Shown here piece by piece: positions 32,941-38,880 of a stretch of DNA of 64,000 nucleotides. How positions within the stretch are numbered: position 1 is the first letter of the stretch; every line of letters begins with the position of its first letter. Below the pieces are notes generated by a model. The model searched no databases. It saw only the letters and a list, made by a program, of their open reading frames with translations, and was not told the origin of the DNA. Origin of the DNA: Oscillibacter sp. (GTDB lineage: Bacteria > Bacillota > Clostridia > Oscillospirales > Oscillospiraceae); NCBI GenBank assembly GCA_003539495.1, contig DPPB01000033.1, forward strand, positions 13,313-77,312, in the 5' to 3' direction. The position numbers and the translations under genes are program-made.

Positions 32941-34338
32941 ATGCAAAACGAGAACAAGCTGGGCGTCATGCCCATTAAAAAACTGATTTGGAATATGTCG
33001 CTGCCCATCATCATTTCCATGCTGGTGCAGGCGCTGTATAACATTGTGGACAGCGTGTTCGTCTCCTGGGTCAGCGAGGCATCTCTGACCGCCGTGTCCC
33101 TGGCGTTTCCGGCGCAGAACCTGATGATTTCCCTGGCAGCGGGCACCGCCGTGGGCGTCAATGCCCTCATGGGCCGGGCCCTGGGCGCCAAGGATCAAAA
33201 GCGGGCGGACACCGTGGCTATGAACGGCCTGTTTTTGGCCCTGGTGGGCTTTGTGCTGTGCGCGGTGCTGGGGCTGACGCTTTCGGACTTCTACTTCCGC
33301 AGTCAGACGGATGTGGAGGAGATCATCCAGATGGGCAACCAGTATCTGATGATCGTCATGGGCGCGTCCTTTGGCGCCTTCGGCCAAATGATGCTGGAGC
33401 GGCTGCTCCAGGGCACCGGACACAGCATTCTATCCATGTATACCCAGGGTGCCGGCGCCATTATTAACATCATTCTGGACCCCATTTTCATCTTCGTATT
33501 CAAGCTGGGCGTGGCGGGCGCGGCCATTGCCACCGTCATCGGGCAGATTTTTGCCTGCGTCTTCGCCCTGGTGCTGAATCTGAAGAAAAACCCGGAGCTT
33601 CATCTGGTGTTCCGGGGCTTCCGGCCCAACTGGCGCATTATCGGCAGTATTTACGCCATCGGCCTGCCGTCGGTAGTGATGATGGCCATCGGCTCGGTGA
33701 TGACCTTCCTCATGAACAAGATCCTCATCACCTATCACTCCGCCCGGGAGACCGCCGCCACAGCCTTCGGCATCTACTTCAAGCTCAACAGCTTTGTGTT
33801 CATGCCCGTGTTCGGCCTGAATAACGGCGTTATTCCCATCATCGCCTATAACTACGGCGCCCAGCAGCGCCGCCGCATGATCGAGACCGTCAAGCGCAGC
33901 ACCGTCTATGCCTCCTGTGTGATGATTTTGGGCATGGTGATCTTCCAGCTCTTCCCCGGCCCCCTGCTGAAAATTTTCAAGGCCACGGACACCATGATGT
34001 CCGTGGGCATCCCGGCCCTGCGGATCATATCCCTGAGCTTTTGCATGGCCGGGGCGTGCATTGCCTTGGGCGGCTGCTTCCAGGCATTGGGTAAGTCCAT
34101 GTATTCGCTGATCGTGTCCTTCATCCGCCAGCTGGTGCTGCTGATCCCCGTGGCCTTCGTCCTGGCGCAGATCGGCCACAGCATGGGCAACGACAACCTG
34201 GTCTGGTGGTGCTATCCCATTTCGGAGATATTCTCTCTGCTCGTTTCGCTGCTGTGCTTCCGCCGGCTGCACCGCACCCTTATCTCCAAGCTGCCCGAGG
34301 ACGGCCCGGCCCCTTGTGCCGGGGATCCTTCCATGTAA
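32941..34338 (+). CDS. MATE family multidrug/cation exporter
   Basis: Membrane exporter driven by sodium or proton gradient; 465 residues with about twelve membrane segments in two similar halves. The opening LGVMPIKKLIWNMSLPIIISMLVQALYNIVDSVFVSWVSEASLTAVSLAFP and GTAVGVNALMGRALGAKDQKRADTVAMNGL are characteristic of MATE proteins of the NorM/DinF-related bacterial branch. The start ATG at 32941 follows AGAGGTAAG. A -10-like TATACT is at 32902, but no convincing -35 box was found. Substrate unknown. No neighbouring regulator is obviously dedicated to it. Confidence 0.92.
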   Translation: MQNENKLGVMPIKKLIWNMSLPIIISMLVQALYNIVDSVFVSWVSEASLTAVSLAFPAQNLMISLAAGTAVGVNALMGRALGAKDQKRADTVAMNGLFLALVGFVLCAVLGLTLSDFYFRSQTDVEEIIQMGNQYLMIVMGASFGAFGQMMLERLLQGTGHSILSMYTQGAGAIINIILDPIFIFVFKLGVAGAAIATVIGQIFACVFALVLNLKKNPELHLVFRGFRPNWRIIGSIYAIGLPSVVMMAIGSVMTFLMNKILITYHSARETAATAFGIYFKLNSFVFMPVFGLNNGVIPIIAYNYGAQQRRRMIETVKRSTVYASCVMILGMVIFQLFPGPLLKIFKATDTMMSVGIPALRIISLSFCMAGACIALGGCFQALGKSMYSLIVSFIRQLVLLIPVAFVLAQIGHSMGNDNLVWWCYPISEIFSLLVSLLCFRRLHRTLISKLPEDGPAPCAGDPSM

Positions 34339-34369
34339 AATTTGGGCCACACAGCTGTAAAACAGCAAC

Positions 34370-34411
34370 TCGCCGCGCCGGTATTCATGCCGGTGCGGCG
34401 ATGGTTTTTTT
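34370..34411 (+). terminator. Terminator of the MATE gene
   Basis: TCGCCGCGCCGG, loop TATTCATG, CCGGTGCGGCGA, then TGGTTTTTTT. The 145 bp that follow (34412-34548) hold no gene that I can support. Confidence 0.88.
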
Positions 34412-34548
34412 GGGCCGAAGCTCAAGTATCCCAGCCCACTCTGCATCCCATGCAAGCCCTGCCACTGCGCACCGGTGCGTCGATCCATAATCCTCATCCA
34501 TGCGCAAATCCAATATGCGCCTCCCACTGACACACCCTCGGCCTCCCA

Positions 34549-34597
34549 TAAAAGAAATGCAAAGCCGCCGCTTCTGGAGTAAGCGGCGGCTTTGCAT
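34549..34597 (-). terminator. Terminator of the 26-residue peptide unit
   Basis: Minus strand: perfect 17-bp stem ATGCAAAGCCGCCGCTT, seven-base loop, its exact complement, then TTCTTTT. It ends the short transcript that starts near 34780. Confidence 0.8.
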
Positions 34598-34651
34598 TAA
34601 AAGGGGAAAGGGAAGAATATGCTTGGAAAAGAAAAGGTAAATCTTAATTTA

Positions 34652-34732
34652 TTACTTGCTTGTTGCAGCAGACACAACACCCACGATTACCAAGATACCG
34701 GCCAAAGCGGCCAAAATGATGTTCAATACCAT
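34652..34732 (-). CDS. Small membrane peptide, 26 residues
   Basis: Not recognised. The frame begins MVLNIILAAL, continues as an unbroken run of Ile/Leu/Val/Ala/Gly through about residue 22, and ends AATSK, so one membrane-spanning helix with a short C-terminal tail is likely. The evidence that it is a real gene is its signals: AGGAGG eight bases before the ATG, a promoter with TTTACA and TAATAT 17 bp apart (34815-34787), and a strong terminator (34597-34549). It is divergent from the LysR regulator, so it may be that regulator's target. Single-span peptides of this size can be type I toxins, transporter or kinase modulators; nothing here decides between these. Confidence 0.72.
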   Translation of the reverse strand: MVLNIILAALAGILVIVGVVSAATSK

Positions 34733-34786
34733 AGTTCTGACCTCCTATTTCGATTTTTGATTTTCGTAAGCTTACTGGTTGATTTT

Positions 34787-34815
34787 ATATTAGCAGAAAC
34801 TTAGCAATATGTAAA
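34787..34815 (-). promoter_or_regulatory. Promoter of the small membrane peptide
   Basis: Minus strand: -35 TTTACA (34815-34810), 17-bp spacer, -10 TAATAT (34792-34787). Confidence 0.75.
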
Positions 34816-34848
34816 ACGAATCTTATTCATCATTTCCATGAAATTTTG

Positions 34849-34877
34849 TTGTGCCTGCAGGCAAACTGTGTTACACT
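34849..34877 (+). promoter_or_regulatory. Promoter of the LysR gene
   Basis: -35 TTGTGC (34849-34854), 17-bp spacer, -10 TACACT (34872-34877). It is 34 bp from the divergent peptide promoter. Confidence 0.65.
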
Positions 34878-34902
34878 GGGGGTGCAAAGGAGGGCGAGGC
34901 AC

Positions 34903-35787
34903 ATGAACATGGGAAAATATCAGGTGTTTTTGCGGGTAGCCGCCTGCGGCGGCTTCACTCGGGCGGCGGAGGAGCTGCATTTCACACAATCCGGCGTCAG
35001 CCACACCATAGCGACCCTGGAATCGGAGCTGGGGGTGCCGCTGTTCGTGCGCAACCGGAGCGGCGTGACCCTCACGGCGGACGGCCGGGCGCTGCTGCCC
35101 TACATACAGACCCTGTGCGACGACGCCCTCCGGCTGGAGCAAAAGGCCGCCGACCTCCGGGGCATGGAGACCGGCCTGGTGCGGGTGGCCACCTTCAACA
35201 GTGTGTCCGTGCAGTGGCTGCCGTATCTGCTGAAATCCTTCCGGGCAGAGCACCCGCACATTGAGTTTGAGCTGCTGCCCTTTGTGGAAAATGCGGAGCT
35301 GGAGGAGGCGGTGCTTAGCGGCCAGGCGGATTGCTGCTTCGTCAGCCTGCCCACAACCCAAGCCCTGGACACCTGGCTGCTGCACCGGGACCAGTGGCAG
35401 GTCATTGTTTCCTATGGCCATCCCCTGGCCGGGCGGGACCCCTTCCCCTTAGAGGCTCTGTCCACAGAGCCGTTTATCTATCTGCAGGAGGGGGATGACT
35501 ACGAGGTGCAGGCCGTGCTGGACCGCCTGCAGGTGCGGCCCAACATCCAGTATATCCTGCGGGATGACCTGTCCATCCTGGCCATGGTGTCCAACAATTT
35601 GGGCATCAGCATCATGCCGGAGCTGGAGCTGGAGCACTGCCCCTATCCCCTGGTGGCCTGCCCCCTGCCCCAGACGTTTTACCGGAACATCGGCATCGGA
35701 GTAAAGGACAAGACCGCCCTTTCCCTGTCTACCCGGCGGTTTGTGGAGCACACCCGCCGCTGGGTGGCCACCCACTATGGCCAGTGA
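34903..35787 (+). CDS. LysR-type transcriptional regulator
   Basis: DNA-binding regulator with an effector-binding domain; 294 residues. The N-terminal winged helix-turn-helix is MGKYQVFLRVAACGGFTRAAEELHFTQSGVSHTIATLESELGVPLFVR, and the periplasmic-binding-like effector domain starts near residue 90 (GLVRVATFNSVSVQWLPYLLKSF). ATG 34903 follows AAAGGAGGG; ATG 34909 is a possible second start. LysR proteins typically control a divergent gene, which here is the 26-residue membrane peptide. The effector cannot be named. Confidence 0.92.
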   Translation: MNMGKYQVFLRVAACGGFTRAAEELHFTQSGVSHTIATLESELGVPLFVRNRSGVTLTADGRALLPYIQTLCDDALRLEQKAADLRGMETGLVRVATFNSVSVQWLPYLLKSFRAEHPHIEFELLPFVENAELEEAVLSGQADCCFVSLPTTQALDTWLLHRDQWQVIVSYGHPLAGRDPFPLEALSTEPFIYLQEGDDYEVQAVLDRLQVRPNIQYILRDDLSILAMVSNNLGISIMPELELEHCPYPLVACPLPQTFYRNIGIGVKDKTALSLSTRRFVEHTRRWVATHYGQ

Positions 35788-35828
35788 GCGGCTGCGGCAG
35801 ATAGCCAGCCAAATTACACTTCCCCCTC

Positions 35829-35920
35829 AAAAAAGAAACCGCCACCGTGAGGGTGGCGGTTTCTATGAAACTTTAATTTCACGTCGTTAGGGCCAACCGC
35901 CTGTGGCAGCACCCTTTCTA
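35829..35920 (-). ncRNA. Small structured RNA, copy 1 (about 92 nt)
   Basis: Not recognised. It runs on the minus strand from a sigma-A promoter (35953-35926) to a terminator of 12 perfect base pairs (GAAACCGCCACC with GGTGGCGGTTTC at 35863-35835) and TTTTTT. The body starts AGAAAGGGTGCTGCC and has a stem GGG-UGCU-loop-GGCG-bulge-CCC. The segment GGCGGTT is complementary to AACCGCC in the 5' arm of the terminator, so two alternative folds are possible. No ribosome binding site and start codon pair is seen. A second copy at 52593-52686 keeps promoter, stem and terminator. The gene is convergent with the LysR gene and ends 42 bases beyond its stop. Confidence 0.75.
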
Positions 35921-35925
35921 TGCGC

Positions 35926-35953
35926 ATGATAGCAGAAATATCCGTCCTGTCAA
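35926..35953 (-). promoter_or_regulatory. Promoter of small RNA copy 1
   Basis: Minus strand: TTGACA (35953-35948), 16-bp spacer, TATCAT (35931-35926). The spacer core GGATATTT and TGC before the -10 box are shared with copy 2. Confidence 0.8.
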
Positions 35954-35988
35954 GTATAGGTGCAGTGGCGGTGCGGATTTTTCCAGCC

Positions 35989-36759
35989 TTACTTATAGTA
36001 GTCCGTCTCCTCCTCCAGAGCCATAGGCAGACCGTTGTGATACACGGGGATGGTGGTGAACTTAAAACGGCTGGCCCTGTGCTTCCGGTCGATCTGCTCC
36101 CTGATCTCCGGGTCGCACACACCCCGGCGCACATATTCGTTCACGGCGTGGTAGGTAAAGCCCAGGTTATCCTCGTCCGTGAGACCGGTGAGCCCGTCAG
36201 AGGGCGGCTTCTGCAGAAAATGCTCCGGCAGCCCCAAAGCCCGGCCCAGGGCAATGACCTCCTCGGTGGTATACATGCCCAGGGGGGAGAAGGCCCCGGC
36301 GCTGTCGCCATAAATGGTGCAGTAGCCCACCCAATCCTCAGAGAGGTTGGAGGTGTTGATCACCGTGCCGCCGGGCAAGCTCTGTGCCACGGCGTAGAGG
36401 GTGGACATGCGGATGCGGGAGGGCAGATTCACCGTAGTCTGGCGGCTGGGCGTAAACCCCGCCTTCTCCATCTCGGTCAGGACGCCCTGCACCGCGCCCT
36501 GAATGTTGATGGTGCAGTGGGGGATCTGCAGGTGCTCCACCAGGGCCTGGGAAAAGTCAATATCCGGCTGCACGCCGTTGGGCATGAGCACACCATAGAC
36601 ATTCTCCCGACCATAGGCCGCCACAGCCAGGGCCGCCACGGTGGAGCTGTCCTTGCCGCCGGAGATGCCGATGACCGCGGTCTTGCCGTGGCAGCTTTGC
36701 ATCATTTCATTCATCCATTCCAGTAGGCCAGCCAGCTGCATGTGGGGATTAAAATCCAT
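35989..36759 (-). CDS. nadE: NAD+ synthetase, ammonia-dependent
   Basis: Last step of NAD synthesis: amidation of nicotinic acid adenine dinucleotide with ATP; 256 residues, matching the short form without a glutaminase domain. The PP-loop AVIGISGGKDSSTVAALAVAAYG is near residue 27. INTSNLSEDWVGYCTIYGDSAGAFSPLG and ALGLPEHFLQKPPSDGLTG are NadE signatures. ATG 36759 follows GGGAGG by nine bases; the longer open frame lacks such a site. Promoter at 36821-36793. Monocistronic in appearance. Confidence 0.95.
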   Translation of the reverse strand: MDFNPHMQLAGLLEWMNEMMQSCHGKTAVIGISGGKDSSTVAALAVAAYGRENVYGVLMPNGVQPDIDFSQALVEHLQIPHCTINIQGAVQGVLTEMEKAGFTPSRQTTVNLPSRIRMSTLYAVAQSLPGGTVINTSNLSEDWVGYCTIYGDSAGAFSPLGMYTTEEVIALGRALGLPEHFLQKPPSDGLTGLTDEDNLGFTYHAVNEYVRRGVCDPEIREQIDRKHRASRFKFTTIPVYHNGLPMALEEETDYYK

Positions 36760-36792
36760 AAAAATGCGCCTCCCTATATTATTAATGGGGCT

Positions 36793-36821
36793 ATTGTACG
36801 GCATCGGACGGCAAATTGCAA
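36793..36821 (-). promoter_or_regulatory. Promoter of nadE
   Basis: Minus strand: TTGCAA (36821-36816), 17-bp spacer, TACAAT (36798-36793). Confidence 0.75.
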
Positions 36822-36898
36822 GCGGCTGTGAAATTTTCTGCATAAATGTCGCGCCAAAAAGGCTTACAGGAAAGTCCATTAGGAGCTTTTGTCAAATA

Positions 36899-36938
36899 CA
36901 GGAAAGCCCCCCAGCTTTAAACTGGGGGGCTTTCCTGT
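36899..36938 (-). terminator. Hairpin, probable terminator after rnhA
   Basis: ACAGGAAAGCCCCCCAG with CTGGGGGGCTTTCCTGT, an almost perfect 17-bp stem. On the minus strand it lies 118 bases past rnhA and is followed by ATTTG, a weak U tract, so termination is likely but not certain. Confidence 0.55.
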
Positions 36939-37055
36939 TGTGTGTTAGGAGAGAGAGAGAAAATCACTTAAGGAAAGGTTCTTTGTATGCTCATATACTA
37001 CTTTGTAAATATGGCAAAACAATAAATTCCCGGTGAACAAATTATGAACAATTTC

Positions 37056-37490
37056 TCAATGTTTCCGGCTCTCGGCCACAGCCAGCTGGTCGCAGCGATT
37101 ATTTTTGGCGTTGGAGGCGTGACCCTTGACCCAGTGATACCGGACCTCATGCCGGGCAATAAGAGGGAGCAGCTGCTCCCAGAGGTCCACGTTCAAGGCA
37201 GGCTTTTTATCGCTCTTGATCCAGCCCTTTTTCTGCCAGCCATAGACCCAGCCCTTGGACAAGGCATCAATAACGTACTTGCTGTCGCTGTAAAGCTCTA
37301 CCACGCAGGGCTCCTTCAAAAGCGACAGAGCCTCGATGACACCGGTGAGCTCCATGCGGTTGTTAGTGGTCTCCGCCGCGCCGCCGGAAATCTCCTTTTC
37401 CACGCCGTTCCACTCCAAAATGGCCCCCCAGCCCCCGGGACCGGGATTGCCAGAGCAAGCGCCGTCGGTGTAAATGGTTACTGTTTTCAT
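37056..37490 (-). CDS. rnhA: Ribonuclease HI
   Basis: Cuts the RNA strand of RNA-DNA hybrids; 144 residues. The carboxylate set is visible: Asp8 in IYTDGACSGNPGPGG, Glu in NNRMELTG, Asp in LYSDSKYV, and the final Asp in KNNRCDQLA, with the basic handle region GWVYGWQKKGWIKS in place. AAGGAG is six bases before ATG 37490. It is followed on the minus strand by a hairpin and then nadE. Confidence 0.95.
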   Translation of the reverse strand: MKTVTIYTDGACSGNPGPGGWGAILEWNGVEKEISGGAAETTNNRMELTGVIEALSLLKEPCVVELYSDSKYVIDALSKGWVYGWQKKGWIKSDKKPALNVDLWEQLLPLIARHEVRYHWVKGHASNAKNNRCDQLAVAESRKH

Positions 37491-37504
37491 AATAGCTCCT
37501 TGCG

Positions 37505-37864
37505 AATGCTTTTGTCATTGCGAGACCAGTTCGCAGACTGGTCGTGGCAATCCGTTCCCCACGCGGCGGGGTGTAGGCACCCCGCCCTACGGATAAAAGA
37601 AAACCTCTGTAGGGCAGGGCCCGCGTGCCCTGCCGGAAGGGTTCCGTGGCTGACAGGCGGCGGGCTGAGGGCAGCCCGCCCTACGGATAGTAGGAAAATT
37701 TATGCAAGCCCAGGTTCGGGCCGTCGGGACGCCGGCCCCTACAGGCAAAAACAAAAAGTGCTTGCGGTCGGGCCGATGTGGGCATCGGCCCCTACGGAAT
37801 CAAGCTTCTGGCTTTGCGTAGGGCGGCGTGGAGCGGGACGATGCAGGCATCGCCCTGCACGGCA
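37505..37864. repeat. Cluster of palindromic intergenic repeats between trmO and rnhA
   Basis: One ATTGCG-family unit (37515-37556, stem GACCAGT/ACTGGTC) is followed by at least five hairpin units with different arms: GGCGGGGTG/CACCCCGCC, GGCAGGGCCC/GTGCCCTGCC, GGCGGGCTG/CAGCCCGCC, GGCCGATG/CATCGGCC and GGGACGATG/CATCGCCC. Most carry TAGGG or CCCTAC at the base, and pairs are inverted. Nothing else is seen here. Confidence 0.82.
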
Positions 37865-38539
37865 TTAATCCTCCACCGCCAGGACGGTGAGTACCTCGTT
37901 CTGCACAGTAAACCTCACGTTTTTTCCGGCAAAGGCCAGGCCATAGACCCGCTCCGGGTCCTCCTGATACCGGGGCCGGGGATCGCAGGCCAGCACGCCC
38001 ATAAGTCCCGCCCGCTGCTCCTCATTCAATCCCGCCAGCAGGGCCTCCTCACACGCCACCTGCAGGGTCTGTCCGTCCAATGGGTCAGTAAACCCGCCGG
38101 TGGCCTCGGGGTGGCAATCGGCATAGGGCAGGTAGGGCTTGATGTCCAGGATCGGCGTGCCGTCCACCAGGTCGGCGCCGCTGACGTCAAGGACCGGGCC
38201 CAGCTTCTCCTCCTGCCGCACCCCCTCCAGCTTCACGCAGGACAGGCCTATGGCATTGGGCCGAAAGGGCGACCGGGTGGCAAACACGCCCATGCGCCGG
38301 TTGCCCCCCAGCCGGGGCGGGCGCACCGTAGGCGACCAGCCCTCCCGCACCGCCTGATGAAACTGAAAGATCAGCCACAGGTGGGAAAAGCCCTCCAGCC
38401 CCCGCAGGGCGTCCGGATTGCGGTACGCCGGCTCAAACACGATGGTTCCCCGGAGCTGGGGCACCAGGCCGCTCTGCCGGGGTACGCCGAATTTTTCAGG
38501 CAGCTCTGTGCGGATGCGGGCGATGATATTCACGGTCAT
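37865..38539 (-). CDS. trmO: tRNA (adenine(37)-N6)-methyltransferase TrmO (TsaA/YaeB family)
   Basis: SAM-dependent enzyme that N6-methylates t6A37 in certain tRNAs; 224 residues. Family signatures are VFEPAYRNPDALRGLEGFSHLWLIFQFH, RPPRLGGNRRMGVFATRSPFRPNAIGLSCVKLEGV and DVSGADLVDGTPILDIKPYLPYAD. ATG 38539 has GAGG directly upstream. It starts two bases after the small membrane protein gene and probably is translated from the gyrA transcript. Confidence 0.92.
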   Translation of the reverse strand: MTVNIIARIRTELPEKFGVPRQSGLVPQLRGTIVFEPAYRNPDALRGLEGFSHLWLIFQFHQAVREGWSPTVRPPRLGGNRRMGVFATRSPFRPNAIGLSCVKLEGVRQEEKLGPVLDVSGADLVDGTPILDIKPYLPYADCHPEATGGFTDPLDGQTLQVACEEALLAGLNEEQRAGLMGVLACDPRPRYQEDPERVYGLAFAGKNVRFTVQNEVLTVLAVED

Positions 38540-38541
38540 CC

Positions 38542-38877
38542 TCACTTCCTCCGGCCGGTATCGGTCAGGTGGGCGCGGATGTCCTTGGGCAGGCGCAGCA
38601 GGCGCACCGCCTCCCCCGCCACGATGATGGCCATGCACGCCACCACGAAATAGATGTTCTGCCACCTGATAGCCGACAGGAACACCAGGCACAGTATCAC
38701 CAGCAGCAGCCCGTGGATGCGGCGGTTACCTGCCTCGATGCGCTGCAGCTCCTCACTTTTGAAATAGATGACTCTGTCATATTCAAACTCCGCCCTGGAG
38801 GCGGCGTCACTATAAAGGGTCTTGGTGAAATACTGCCACCGGGTCAGGGGCGCCACTCTCTCCCGTTTCCTTCCCAT
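38542..38877 (-). CDS. Small two-span membrane protein, function unknown
   Basis: Not recognised. 111 residues: a basic and aromatic N-terminal half (MGRKRERVAPLTRWQYFTKTLYSDAASRAEFEYDRVIYF), two hydrophobic segments (about 55-70, GLLLVILCLVFLSAI, and 74-92, IYFVVACMAIIVAGEAVRLL) and a short charged tail. GGAGGAG inside the end of gyrA precedes its ATG by seven bases, and it is three bases from the gyrA stop and two from trmO, so it is coupled to both. Both termini are probably cytoplasmic. No function can be inferred. Confidence 0.8.
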   Translation of the reverse strand: MGRKRERVAPLTRWQYFTKTLYSDAASRAEFEYDRVIYFKSEELQRIEAGNRRIHGLLLVILCLVFLSAIRWQNIYFVVACMAIIVAGEAVRLLRLPKDIRAHLTDTGRRK

Positions 38878-38880
38878 CGT

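Noticed and set aside
33430..34533. 367-codon minus-strand frame across the MATE gene and its downstream gap
   Set aside because: Antisense shadow; it crosses the MATE terminator and has no family resemblance.
34412..34548. Possible gene between the MATE terminator and the small-peptide terminator
   Set aside because: Frames on both strands lack ribosome binding sites and recognisable domains.
34619..34804. 61-codon plus-strand frame at the small-peptide locus
   Set aside because: It is the antisense of the 26-residue peptide gene, has no ribosome binding site, and ignores the promoter and terminator that point the other way.
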